A stretch of DNA of 64,000 nucleotides, from contig CAVXOE010000017.1 of assembly GCA_963763365.1 (NCBI GenBank), positions 310,001-374,000 of the forward strand, written 5' to 3'. Each line of letters starts with the position of its first letter. The first letter of the stretch is position 1. A model generated the notes under the pieces. It was not told the origin of the DNA. It did not search any database and saw only the letters and a program-made list of their open reading frames with translations. Below, in pieces: positions 27,353 through 36,807 of the stretch. The DNA comes from VAZQ01 sp963763365. GTDB lineage: Bacteria > Pseudomonadota > Alphaproteobacteria > Rhizobiales > Xanthobacteraceae. A program made the position numbers and the translations under genes.

Positions 27353-27868
27353 TCACTGTTCGATAACGAGCTTGCCGTGCTCGTGCGTCCAACGCACCTT
27401 GGCGAGGAATGACATGCCGAGCAGGTTGACGCCCAGCGCGCCGTCGGGATGTACCAGGGCCGGGACGTCTCGCACCACGATATCGCCGATCTCCACCCTC
27501 CGAAGCTCGACCGGAGCGGCGCGCGAAATTCCATTCGCCGTGCTCACCTTGACCGTATAATCGCGCTGCGTTGGATGCAGGCCGAGACGGGCCGCGTCGC
27601 TCTCTCGCAGAGCAATCGCCGATGCCCCCGTGTCGATGACAAACTCGATCCGCCGGCCGTCAACCTGGGCGTCGGTCCAGAAATGACCGCCTCTGCCGCG
27701 GGTGAGCACGACGCTGCGGGAATTCGACGTGGGCGATGCCGGCGCCGGTCTCGCGGTCATGGCGCTGGCGGTGCTCGACGCGCGCCGGGCAGCATTCTGA
27801 TCGATGAACCGCGCCCCCAGCACACCCAGGACGAGGAGCACAGCGGCCATTATCGCGATCTGACGCAT
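27353..27868 (-). CDS. Retropepsin-like aspartic protease, membrane-anchored
   Basis: TIGR02281-type clan AA protease common in alphaproteobacteria, 171 residues. An N-terminal hydrophobic helix (residues 4-22) anchors it, then a linker, then a retropepsin-like domain with the catalytic FVIDTGASAIAL (D79-T80-G81). The flap-like second half ends GVNLLGMSFLAKVRW. Such single-domain proteases must dimerise. The active site would face the periplasm; its substrates are unknown. The ATG at 27868 is preferred to 27904 because GGTAGGA precedes it. It converges on the thiamine-diphosphate enzyme gene with 3 bp between stops. Confidence 0.85.
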   Translation of the reverse strand: MRQIAIMAAVLLVLGVLGARFIDQNAARRASSTASAMTARPAPASPTSNSRSVVLTRGRGGHFWTDAQVDGRRIEFVIDTGASAIALRESDAARLGLHPTQRDYTVKVSTANGISRAAPVELRRVEIGDIVVRDVPALVHPDGALGVNLLGMSFLAKVRWTHEHGKLVIEQ

Positions 27869-28002
27869 CGTCCTACCTTGTGACGTAGAAGTCCGCGCGA
27901 CCACATCACATCGCCACCCAAGAACCCCCTAACGTGTGGCCGTCGGTTACCGCTTTGACACTTGTGGTGAGGGCCGGGTCACCGAAATCATTCAAATTTG
28001 AA

Positions 28003-30648
28003 TCATCCGCCGCGCGGCTTCGCTCGCCGCGTCGGCGGCGCCGCCAGCGGATTGTCCGGCCACGGATGGCGCGGATAACGGCCCTTCATCTCGGCTTTCA
28101 CTGCCGCGTAGCTGCCGCGCCAGAAGCCCGGCAGATCGCGCGTCACCTGCACGGGGCGGTGAGCGGGCGAGAGAAGCTCCACCACCAACGGCACCCGGCC
28201 GCCGGCGATCTCCGGATGACGATCGAGGCCGAACAGTTCCTGCACCCGGACGGAAATCTTCGGGCCTTCGGCGGCCGCATAATCGATCGGGATCGCCGAG
28301 CCGGTCGGCACGACGAAATGCGTGGGCGCCTCAGCGTCGAGGCGCCGCCGCAGGCTCCACGGCAGCAGATTGTGGACGGCTCCCGTGAGTTCGTCGGCAC
28401 TGACGTCGTCGACCGCCGTCTTGCCCGCGAGAGCAGGCGTGAGCCAATCCGCCGCCGTTGCGGCGAGCGCCGCGTCGGAGAGGTCGGGCCATTCGTCCCC
28501 TTCGGCGCCGCGCAGGAACTGCGCGCGGTCGCGCCATTGCGAGAGCGACTTGCTCCAAGGGAGGCGATTGAGCCCACGCCGCGCGATCCCGGCTGCGAGC
28601 ATTCGCGCCGTATCGTCACCCGGTACGATCTTGATCGGCTGTTCCGACAACGCGATCGCACCGAGCCGAAGGCTGCGCCGCCCACGCAGGCTCGCGCTCG
28701 CGTCATCGAACACGATATCCTCGCGGCTCTCGACGCGATCGGCGAATTCCGCTTCGATTTCCGCGAGGCTGATCGGAGCGGCAAGCAAGATACGGCCCTG
28801 CGCCGCGGTACCGGCAATCTCCGCCACTGCCAGAAACTGCTCGCGAGCCAACGCCGATGCCGGGTCGACGTTCGCTCCGCGCCCATTGGCGAGCAGGAAC
28901 GCGCCGCCCGCTCCACGATTTTTCGCGACGCGGTCCGGATAGGCGAGAGCAAGCAGCGCGCCAATGCTGACGGCGCCCGCGCCGAGGTCTTTCGGCTCCC
29001 CTCCTCCCGCGCGCAGCACGGTGGGGAGGGGTCGGGGGTGGGGGGTCGTGCTCCACTCCGCGGACTTGCGTGAGGCACCACCCCCCACCCCTGCCCTCCC
29101 CACCGCTTCGCGGGGGGAGGGAGCAGACTTTGCGCGTGGCGAGGATGTACGTCTCACGCCTTCCGCCCAGCGCTTCGCCATCGCGCGCGCGTCCTGCGCG
29201 CGGCGGGAGCGGTCGCGGTGAAGTTCGTCGAGCCGGTGGTTGAGATCGACATCGTTGCCGCCGAGCCCGCGTTCGGTGAGAACGAGCGCAATCTCGGCGG
29301 CCATTCGCGCGGTTTCGCTGTCTGGGGCATCGGCGACCATGCGGGCAAGCCGTGGCGGCAGCGGCAGTTGGCGCAGCCGCCGGCCCTCCTCGGTGATGCG
29401 CCCTTCCGCATCGATGGCACCGAGACTCAAGAGCAACGTTTTCGCTTCCTTGATCGCAACCGCAGGCGGCGGATCGAGGAATGCGAGTGCGGAAGGGTCC
29501 GTCACACCCCAGTGCGCCAGGTCGAGCATAAAGCCGGTAAGATCGGCGGCGAGGATTTCGGGCGTGTTGGCGACATCGAGCGACGCGGTCTGCGGCTCGT
29601 CCCAGAGCCGGTAGCAGACGCCGGGCTCGGTGCGCCCGGCCCGGCCGCGCCGCTGGTCCGCTGACGCGCGCGAGACCCGCACGGTCTCGAGCCGGGTGAG
29701 GCCCACGTCCGGCTCGTAACGCGGCACACGTGCTAGCCCGCAGTCGATCACGACGCGCACGCCCTCGATGGTGAGCGAGGTCTCGGCAATTGACGTGGCG
29801 AGCACGACCTTGCGGCGGCCGGCCGGCGCCGGCGCGATCGCCCGGTCCTGGACATCGGCATCGAGCGCGCCATAGAGCGCGACGATATCGACCGTCGGAT
29901 CGGTCACCCGTTCGCGCAACAAAGATTCCGTACGGCGGATTTCGGCCGCACCCGGCAGGAACACCAGCAGCGAACCGGGGTCGGCCCGCAGCGCGCGCGT
30001 CACCGCGTCGGCAATTTGGCGTTCAATGTGCGTGTGTGGATCGCGGCCGAGGTAGCGCGTCTCGACCGGAAATGCGCGGCCCGCACTCTCGATGACTGGA
30101 GCACTCCCGAGCAGCTTGGCGACGCGTGCGCCATCGAGCGTGGCCGACATCACCAGGAGCTTCAGGTCGTCGCGCAAGCCCTGTTGCACGTCGAGCGCCA
30201 GTGCCAGCCCAAGGTCGGCATCGAGCGAGCGTTCGTGGAATTCGTCGAACAGCAGCGCCGCGACACCGTCGAGCGACGCATTGTCGAGCACCATGCGGGT
30301 GAACACGCCTTCGGTCACGACCTCGATGCGCGTCGCCCGCGACACCTTCGAGCCGAAGCGCACGCGGTAGCCGACCGTCTGTCCAACCGCCTCCCCGAGC
30401 GTCGCCGCCATGCGCGCGGCGGCGGCGCGGGCCGCGAGCCGGCGCGGCTCCAGCACGATGATCTTCCTGTCCTTCGCCCAAGGTTCGCGTGCGAGCACCA
30501 GCGGCACCCGCGTCGTCTTGCCGGCGCCGGGCGGGGCAACCAGCACCGCCGAATTGCGGTCGCGCAGCGCCGCGGTCAGCGCAGGGAGCGCCTCGTCGAT
30601 CGGAAGCGCCGGCGCGAAGGCTGCCGTGGTTAATGCCGGACTAATCAA
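28003..30648 (-). CDS. hrpB: ATP-dependent helicase HrpB with a repeat-derived insertion
   Basis: DEAH-like RNA/DNA helicase of 881 residues. Walker A PPGAGKTT is at about 39-46, the DEAH-type motif appears as FDEFHERSL near 135, motif III as MSATLDG, and motif VI as QRRGRAGRTEPG near 330. The HA2-like region and the HrpB C-terminal domain follow. Residues about 508-551 (SPREAVGRAGVGGGASRKSA, then ...TPHPRPLPTVL) are encoded by a GC-rich palindromic repeat and have no counterpart in the family. The start appears to be a TTG at 30648. The role of HrpB is poorly known even in model bacteria. A 14-bp palindrome ATTCAAATTTGAAT overlaps its stop. Confidence 0.9.
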   Translation of the reverse strand: MISPALTTAAFAPALPIDEALPALTAALRDRNSAVLVAPPGAGKTTRVPLVLAREPWAKDRKIIVLEPRRLAARAAAARMAATLGEAVGQTVGYRVRFGSKVSRATRIEVVTEGVFTRMVLDNASLDGVAALLFDEFHERSLDADLGLALALDVQQGLRDDLKLLVMSATLDGARVAKLLGSAPVIESAGRAFPVETRYLGRDPHTHIERQIADAVTRALRADPGSLLVFLPGAAEIRRTESLLRERVTDPTVDIVALYGALDADVQDRAIAPAPAGRRKVVLATSIAETSLTIEGVRVVIDCGLARVPRYEPDVGLTRLETVRVSRASADQRRGRAGRTEPGVCYRLWDEPQTASLDVANTPEILAADLTGFMLDLAHWGVTDPSALAFLDPPPAVAIKEAKTLLLSLGAIDAEGRITEEGRRLRQLPLPPRLARMVADAPDSETARMAAEIALVLTERGLGGNDVDLNHRLDELHRDRSRRAQDARAMAKRWAEGVRRTSSPRAKSAPSPREAVGRAGVGGGASRKSAEWSTTPHPRPLPTVLRAGGGEPKDLGAGAVSIGALLALAYPDRVAKNRGAGGAFLLANGRGANVDPASALAREQFLAVAEIAGTAAQGRILLAAPISLAEIEAEFADRVESREDIVFDDASASLRGRRSLRLGAIALSEQPIKIVPGDDTARMLAAGIARRGLNRLPWSKSLSQWRDRAQFLRGAEGDEWPDLSDAALAATAADWLTPALAGKTAVDDVSADELTGAVHNLLPWSLRRRLDAEAPTHFVVPTGSAIPIDYAAAEGPKISVRVQELFGLDRHPEIAGGRVPLVVELLSPAHRPVQVTRDLPGFWRGSYAAVKAEMKGRYPRHPWPDNPLAAPPTRRAKPRGG
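28996..29123. repeat. GC-rich palindromic repeat inside hrpB, in frame
   Basis: Two long near-perfect inverted arms, 29019-29046 (CGGTGGGGAGGGGTCGGGGG...) and 29080-29105, flank a short core. Outer arms CTCCTCCCGCG and CGCGGGGGGAGG extend the structure. The composition and shape match the intergenic G/C-run palindromes scattered through Rhizobiales genomes, but here it lies in coding sequence and keeps the hrpB frame open. Confidence 0.8.
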
Positions 30649-30724
30649 ACCCCTGGCACCGTTCTTGATTGGGTAAAGGCAACCGCAACGCCTCTATCCG
30701 TATATGAGGCAAATGGGAACCGAA

Positions 30725-31768
30725 ATGGGACGATCGGTACAGTCAGCGACTGAGCGTGTCGATTGGGTCGATTACGCCAAGGGCTTCTGCATCGTCTTCG
30801 TGGTGATGATGCATTCGACGCTCGGCGTCGAGCAGGCTGCCGGCCAGGAAGGCTGGCTGCACAGCGTCGTCGCGTTCGCCAAGCCGTTCCGCATGCCGGA
30901 CTTCTTCCTGATCTCCGGGCTGTTCCTGGCGCAGGTCATCGACCGCGACTGGCGCACCTATCTCGACCGCAAGGTCGTGCATTTCGCCTATTTCTACCTG
31001 CTGTGGACGGCGATCCAGTTCGCCTTCAAGGCTCCGCTGTTCGTGCACGAGCACGGCGCCATGAGCACGATGTGGCTCTATATCGAATCGTTCTGGGAAC
31101 CGTTCGGCACGCTCTGGTTCATCTATCTCCTGCCGATCTTCTTCGTGGTCACAAAGCTGGCGCGAAGCCTGCGTGTGCCGCCGATGGCAGTCTGGCTCGC
31201 GGCCGCCGCGCTCGAAATTCTGCACATCCACACCGGCGCGACCGTGATCGACGAATTCGCAAGCCGCTTCGTCTACTTCTACACCGGCTATCTCTTTGCT
31301 CCGCGCGTCTTCGCATTTGCGGGGCAGCTGCGCGACCAGCCGGAGGCGGCGCTCGCCGGCCTCACCATCTGGGGCCTGGTCAACGGCGTGCTGGTGTTCA
31401 ACGGGCTCTCCGAACTGCCGTTCGTCTCGCTCGGGCTTGGCCTCGCCGGCGCGATCGCGGTCGTCGCGGTCTCGGTGCTGCTGTCGCGGAGCGACCTCGC
31501 GGCGCCGCTGCGCTATTGCGGACGGAACTCGATCGTCATCTACCTTGCGTTTTTCCTGCCGATGGCGCTGACTCGAATCTTCCTCCTCAAGACCGGGTGG
31601 ATCGGCGATATCGGCACGATCTCGGCCCTGGTGACGATTGCCGGCGTGGTCGGAGCGCTGGTGCTGTTCTGGGCGGTGCGCCACACCTTCCTGCGCTTCC
31701 TGTTCGAGCGGCCGGAGCGCTTCTGGATCGCGCCCAAGCCGCGCATGGCACTACAGGCCGCGGAGTAA
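30725..31768 (+). CDS. Membrane acyltransferase (acyltransferase 3 family)
   Basis: Integral membrane O-acyltransferase-like protein of about 347 residues with some ten helices. It opens with the family motif VDWVDYAKGFCIVFVVMMHS, in which the histidine is the likely catalytic residue, and continues with FRMPDFFLISGLFLA. Members O-acetylate or succinylate polysaccharides, lipids or glucans. Three in-frame ATGs (30704, 30713, 30725) compete; 30725 has GGGA 6 bases upstream. It is divergent from hrpB and followed by polA. The substrate is unknown. Confidence 0.82.
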   Translation: MGRSVQSATERVDWVDYAKGFCIVFVVMMHSTLGVEQAAGQEGWLHSVVAFAKPFRMPDFFLISGLFLAQVIDRDWRTYLDRKVVHFAYFYLLWTAIQFAFKAPLFVHEHGAMSTMWLYIESFWEPFGTLWFIYLLPIFFVVTKLARSLRVPPMAVWLAAAALEILHIHTGATVIDEFASRFVYFYTGYLFAPRVFAFAGQLRDQPEAALAGLTIWGLVNGVLVFNGLSELPFVSLGLGLAGAIAVVAVSVLLSRSDLAAPLRYCGRNSIVIYLAFFLPMALTRIFLLKTGWIGDIGTISALVTIAGVVGALVLFWAVRHTFLRFLFERPERFWIAPKPRMALQAAE

Positions 31769-31778
31769 CCGGGTTATC

Positions 31779-31799
31779 CCCCGCGCGGGCAGCGCGGGG
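31779..31799 (+). terminator. Perfect hairpin after the acyltransferase gene
   Basis: CCCCGCGC and GCGCGGGG pair perfectly around a 5-base loop, 10 bp beyond the acyltransferase stop and 48 bp before polA. No T tract follows (CAAAAGGCG), so it may be a weak terminator, an attenuating structure, or a repeat remnant. Confidence 0.4.
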
Positions 31800-31847
31800 C
31801 AAAAGGCGTTGCCAACGCGTCGTGGACTGACCACATTCGGTCCAGCC

Positions 31848-34800
31848 ATGCCCGCAGCAAAGCCCAAAGTTTCAGACGCCAAAGCCGCACCCCCTGCCTC
31901 CGCCTCCGGCCGCGCGCCGACGAAGGGCGACCACGTCTTCCTGGTCGACGGTTCGGGCTACATCTTCCGCGCCTATCACGCGCTGCCGCCGCTCACGCGC
32001 AAGTCGGACGGGCTGCAGCTCAACGCGGTCTACGGTTTCTGCAACATGCTGTGGAAGCTCCTGCGCGACATGAAGCCGGAGGAGCGGCCGACGCACCTCG
32101 CGATCGTCTTCGACAAGTCGGAGAAGACCTTCCGCACCGACATGTATCCCGCCTACAAGGCGCACCGGCCCGATCCGCCCGACGACCTCATCCCGCAGTT
32201 TCCGCTGGTGCGGAAAGCGGTCGAAGCCTTCGACCTGCCGAGCCTCGAGCAGGCCGGCTTCGAGGCCGACGACCTGATCGCGACCTATGCCCGACAGGCC
32301 TGCGAGGCGGGCGCCCACACCACCATCGTGTCGTCCGACAAGGACCTGATGCAGCTCGTGAACGACTGCGTCGTCATGTACGACACGATGAAGGACAAGA
32401 GGATCGGCCGCGACGAGGTGATCGAGAAATTCGGCGTCCCGCCCGATAAGGTCATCGAGGTGCAGTCCCTGATCGGCGATTCGACCGACAACGTGCCGGG
32501 CGTGCCGGGCATCGGCGTGAAGACGGCGGCGCAGTTGATCGGCGAATACGGCGATCTCGAAACGCTGCTCGCGCGCGCCGGCGAAATCAAGCAGGAGAAG
32601 CGCCGGCAGTCGTTGATCGAGAACGCCGAACAGGCGCGCATTTCGAAGCAGCTCGTCACGCTCGACGACAAGGTCAAGCTCGACGTGCCGCTCGCCGATA
32701 TCGCGGTGCACGAACCCGACTATCAGCGGCTGATCGCCTTCCTCAAGGCGATGGAGTTCAGCTCGCTGCTGCGCCGCGTGGCGGAATTCTCCGGCGTCGA
32801 GGCCAACGAGATCGAGGCCGATGCGACCCTGGGTGGCCGCGGCGGCGGTACTCTCCTCACCTCCCCCCTTGAGGGGGAGGTCGGCCGGCGAAGCCGGCCG
32901 GGAGGGGGGTGCCGTCCAGGGCGAGCTTCTGCCATTACCCCCCTCCCCAACCCTCCCCCTCAAGGGGGGAGGGAGCGCACCGGGCAAGCGGCAAGCAGGT
33001 GCCGAGATCATCTTCACGCCGCATTCGCTCGCCGAAGAACGTGTCGAGCGCCTGCGCAAGCTTCCTTTCGACCGCGCGCGCTACGAGATCGTGCGCACGC
33101 CGGACCGGCTGAAAGCCTGGGTCGCACGCGCGACCGACCTCGGCACCGTGGCGCTCGACGTCACAACCAACAGCATCGACCCGATGCAGGCGGCGCTTTG
33201 CGGCATCTCGCTGGCGAACGCACCGAACGAGGCCTGCTACATTCCGCTCACCCACCGCAACAGCGGTGACAGCGGCGCCGGCGGACTGTTCGAAAGCGGC
33301 CTGGCGCCGGATCAGATCGAGGAACAGGCGGCCCTCGATATCCTGCGGCCGCTCCTGGAAAACCGCGGTGTCCTCAAGGTCGGGCACAACATCAAGTTCG
33401 CCTGGCAGATCCTCTCGCAGCGTGGGATCGAGACGAATTCCTATGACGATGTGATGCTGCTGTCGTACGTGCTCGACGCCGGGCGTTCCAACCATGGCCT
33501 CGACGCGCTCGCCGCGCGCTACTTCGATCACACCACCGTCGATCACGACACGCTGATCGGCTCCGGCAAGTCCCGCGTTACATTCGACTGCGTCGATATC
33601 GGCAAGGCCGCCGAGTACGCGGCGGAGCGCGCCGACGTGATCTTGCGCTCGTGGAAACTGCTCAAGCCGCGCCTCACGGTCGACCACGTCACCACCGTCT
33701 ACGAGACGCTCGAACGTCCATTGGCCGAGGTGCTCGCCCGCATGGAGCGTCGCGGCATCTCGATCGACCGGCAGGTGCTGTCGCGCCTCTCGGGCGAATT
33801 CGCGCAGCGCGCCGCCGGGCTCGAAGCCGAAGTCCGCCAGCTCGCCGACGAGCCGGGGTTCAATCCTGGCAGCCCGAAGCAACTCGGCGACATTCTGTTC
33901 GGCAAGTTCGGCCTTCCCGGCGGCACCAAGACCAAGACCGGCCAATGGGCGACCGGCGCGCGCGTGCTCGACGAGCTGGCGGAGCAAGGCCATCAACTGC
34001 CGCAGAAGATTCTGGAGTGGCGGCAGGTCACCAAGCTCAAATCGACGTACACCGACGCGCTGCCGGGCTACGTCAACCCGACGACCCACCGCGTGCACAC
34101 GAGCTACGCGCTGGCGGCGACACCGACCGGCCGCCTCTCCTCCTCCGAGCCGAACCTGCAGAACATTCCGGTTCGCACCGAGGAGGGCCGCAAGATCCGG
34201 CGTGCGTTCATCGCGGCGGACGGCCATAAGCTCGTCTCGGCCGACTACTCGCAGATCGAGCTGCGGCTCCTCGCCGAGATCGCGAACATCGAGGCGCTGC
34301 GCAACGCCTTCCGCGACGGCCTCGACATTCACGCCATGACCGCCTCGGAGATGTTCGGCGTACCGGTGAAAGGCATGCCGGGCGACATCCGCCGGCGCGC
34401 CAAGGCGATCAATTTCGGCATCATCTACGGCATTTCGGCCTTCGGGCTCGCCAACCAGCTTGCCATCCCGCGCGAGGAAGCCGCGGCCTACATCAAGAAA
34501 TATTTCGAGCGCTTCCCCGGCATCCGCGACTACATGGAAGAGACCAAGACCCTCTGCAAGCAGAACGGCTACGTCCTCACGCTGTTCGGGCGCAAGTGCC
34601 ACTACCCCGACATCAAGGCGTCGAACGCCTCGATCCGCGCGTTCAACGAGCGCGCCTCGATCAACGCCCGGCTGCAGGGCACCGCCGCCGACATCATCCG
34701 CCGCGCCATGGCGCGCATGGATGCCGCGCTCGCCAAGCAGAAGCTCAACGCGCAGATGCTGCTGCAGGTGCACGACGAATTGGTCTTCGAGGTGCCGCAG

Positions 34801-34929
34801 GACGAAGTCGAAAAGACCCTGCCGGTGATCAAGAAGGTCATGGAAGAGGCGCCGCTGCCGGCGCTGTCGCTCTCGGTTCCGTTGCAGGTCGATGCGCGCG
34901 CCGCACACAACTGGGACGAGGCGCATTGA
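31848..34929 (+). CDS. polA: DNA polymerase I, with frame change at an inserted repeat and degenerate proofreading site
   Basis: Repair and Okazaki-fragment polymerase. Residues 1-300 form the 5'-nuclease (HVFLVDGSGYIFRAYHALPP; FEADDLIATYA; SSDKDLMQLV). The Klenow part, in another frame after the linker, has intact polymerase motifs: DYSQIELR, RRRAKAINFGIIYG and QVHDELVFEV. The 3'-5' exonuclease domain is present but its metal ligands are changed: the DTE motif reads DVT (33157-33165), the second aspartate is alanine (33400-33402), and YxxxD reads YAAER (33616-33630). The frame changes by one within 32820-33000, where a 111-bp palindrome lies. Either a homopolymer error or a true break gives two polypeptides; the joined product has about 1,025 residues. 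Confidence 0.9.
32861..32971. repeat. 111-bp palindromic repeat inside the polA interdomain linker
   Basis: Ends are perfect 10-bp inverted repeats, CTCCCCCCTT (32861-32870) and AAGGGGGGAG (32962-32971). Inside is a perfect 8-bp stem CGGCCGGC/GCCGGCCG with loop GAA at 32882-32900. Both forward frames are open across it. It contains several runs of six G or C, where a one-base length error is easy. The type resembles Rhizobiales intergenic palindromes. Confidence 0.85.
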
Positions 34930-34934
34930 GTTGG

Positions 34935-36347
34935 ATGCGCAGCCTCGCCGTTGCGTCAGCGGCGCTTGTCCTGGCAAGCGTGCCTGAGGCGGCGCACGCG
35001 GCAGCGCTCGACGGTGCGTCGTTGCGCTGGCCGTGGCTGTTGCCATTCATCGGCATCCTCCTGACCATCGCGACCGGACCGCTGCTCTTTCCGCGCATCT
35101 GGCACAGCCACTACGGCAAGCTCGCCTTCGTCTGGGCCACGCTGACGGTGGCGCCGCTCGCCGCGCTCTACGGAAAGGACACCGCCTTCGCCGCCTTCGT
35201 GCACGTCATGCTGGCGGAATACATGAGCTTCATCGTGCTGCTGTTCGCGCTCTACGTGGTCGCGGGCGGCATTCTGGTGACCGGCAACCTGCGCGGCACG
35301 CCGCTCGTCAATGGCGCAATCCTGGCGTTCGGCACGCTGATCGCCAGCGTGGTCGGCACGACCGGCGCGGCGATGATCCTCATCCGCCCGCTCATCCGCG
35401 CCAACTCCGCGAGATTGCACAACGTCCACGTCATCGTGTTCTTCATCTTCCTGGTCGCCAATATCGGCGGCGCATTGTCGCCGCTCGGCGATCCGCCGCT
35501 GTTCGTCGGATTCATACACGGCGTCGATTTCTTCTGGACGACGCGGCACCTGCTGCTGCCGACCGCGCTGGTCGCGGGCGTCATCCTGGCGATATTCCTG
35601 CTGCTCGATCTGTGGTTCTACCGCAAGGACCGGCTGGTCACGACGGTCGGCGAAACCGCGCCTCCCGTGAACCTCAGGGTGAGCGGCAGCATCAATCTCC
35701 TGCTGATCGCTGGGATCATCGCCGCCATCCTCGGCTCGGCGGTCTGGCGGCCCGGCATCACTTTCGACGTCTACGGTACGCCACTCGAATTGCAGAACCT
35801 CGTGCGCGACGGGACCCTGGTTCTGATCGCGATCCTCTCCCTCATGCTCACGCCGAACGAACACCGCGAGGCCAACGACTATTCATGGGACCCGATCAAG
35901 GAGGTGGCGATCCTCTTTGCCGGCATCTTCACCTGCATCATTCCGGTCCTTGCGGCGCTCGATGCCGGCGACAGCGGCGCCTTCGCCTGGCTGCTCAACG
36001 CGGTCACTGCGCGCGACGGTTCGCCGCACAATTTCGCTTATTTCTGGCTCACCGGCGGGCTCTCCGCATTCCTCGACAATGCGCCGACCTATCTGGTGTT
36101 CTTCGAACTGGCCGGCGGGAAGGCCCAGGAACTGATGGGGCCGCTGGCCTCGACGCTCAAGGCAATTTCCATGGGCGCGGTCTACATGGGCGCGTTGACG
36201 TATATCGGCAACGCGCCGAACTTCATGGTCTATGCCATCGCGATGAGCTGCGGCATCAAGATGCCGAGCTTCTTCGGCTACATGGTCTGGTCGGGCGCCG
36301 TGCTGTTGCCGGTCTTCGCGCTGCTTACTTTCCTTTTCGTCGCATAG
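34935..36347 (+). CDS. Sodium:proton antiporter-like membrane protein (ArsB/NhaD ion transporter superfamily)
   Basis: Polytopic inner-membrane transporter of 470 residues. It has a cleavable-looking N-terminal segment (AALVLASVPEAAHAA) and about 12 helices. Features include LLGDPPLF-like LSPLGDPPLFVGFIHGVDFF near residue 175-195 and the second-half signature LDNAPTYLVFFELAGG near 380. These match the NhaD-like/UIT6 group annotated as sodium:proton antiporters. It starts 5 bp after the polA stop. A TTG at 34926 would overlap that stop and is the alternative start. Its 3' end overlaps the convergent RidA gene by 23 bp. Substrate unproven. Confidence 0.8.
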   Translation: MRSLAVASAALVLASVPEAAHAAALDGASLRWPWLLPFIGILLTIATGPLLFPRIWHSHYGKLAFVWATLTVAPLAALYGKDTAFAAFVHVMLAEYMSFIVLLFALYVVAGGILVTGNLRGTPLVNGAILAFGTLIASVVGTTGAAMILIRPLIRANSARLHNVHVIVFFIFLVANIGGALSPLGDPPLFVGFIHGVDFFWTTRHLLLPTALVAGVILAIFLLLDLWFYRKDRLVTTVGETAPPVNLRVSGSINLLLIAGIIAAILGSAVWRPGITFDVYGTPLELQNLVRDGTLVLIAILSLMLTPNEHREANDYSWDPIKEVAILFAGIFTCIIPVLAALDAGDSGAFAWLLNAVTARDGSPHNFAYFWLTGGLSAFLDNAPTYLVFFELAGGKAQELMGPLASTLKAISMGAVYMGALTYIGNAPNFMVYAIAMSCGIKMPSFFGYMVWSGAVLLPVFALLTFLFVA

Positions 36348-36807
36348 ATCGCAAGGCGCGTCCCGGGCGCTTCTTGCGCGAGGACTTCGCCGCGGCTGGC
36401 TTCGAGCGCGCGGCGGCGGGCAGAATGGCGACCGCCTCGACCTCCAGGAGCGCGCCGGCGCGCGCCAGCTTCGAGATCGACAGCGTGGTGCTCGCCGGCT
36501 TGTTCTCCTTCGGCAGATAGGCGTCGCGCACCTCGCGGAAGATCGGCAGGTCACCGATGTCGATCAGATAATTGTTGAGCTTGACCACGTGCTCGAAGCG
36601 CCCGCCGACCACCGCAAGGGCCGCCTTGAGATTCTCGAAGGTCTGTACCGCCTGGGCACGGAAGTCGCCGACGATGTTGCCGTCGAGCCCGACGCCAAGC
36701 TGACCGGCGATGTAGACGATGCGCGCCGGCGCGGTGGCTTCAACCACATGCGTGTAACCGGGCGGCTTCGAAAGTGCTTTGGGATTGATGAAGCGGGTCT
36801 TGCTCAC
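36325..36807 (-). CDS. RidA family protein
   Basis: YjgF/YER057c/UK114 family protein of 160 residues. Members typically hydrolyse reactive enamine/imine intermediates from amino acid metabolism. The fold runs from VYIAGQLGVGLDGNIVGDF to LEVEAVAILP, and the arginine preceding that last strand (LARAGALLEVEA), which contacts substrate in RidA, is kept. It has an atypical lysine/arginine-rich C-terminal extension of about 30 residues (KSSRKKRPGRALRSMRRKGK), not part of the fold. It sits between two ArsB/NhaD-type transporter genes on the opposite strand, overlapping the first by 23 bp. Confidence 0.87.
   Translation of the reverse strand: MSKTRFINPKALSKPPGYTHVVEATAPARIVYIAGQLGVGLDGNIVGDFRAQAVQTFENLKAALAVVGGRFEHVVKLNNYLIDIGDLPIFREVRDAYLPKENKPASTTLSISKLARAGALLEVEAVAILPAAARSKPAAAKSSRKKRPGRALRSMRRKGK

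Noticed and set aside
28996..32971. Palindromes in hrpB and polA considered as CRISPR or insertion-sequence remnants
   Set aside because: No regular direct repeats with spacers, no transposase, and the structure is that of short GC-rich palindromic repeats.
32935..35046. 703-codon minus-strand open frame opposite polA
   Set aside because: Antisense to clear DNA polymerase motifs; length is explained by high GC at third positions.
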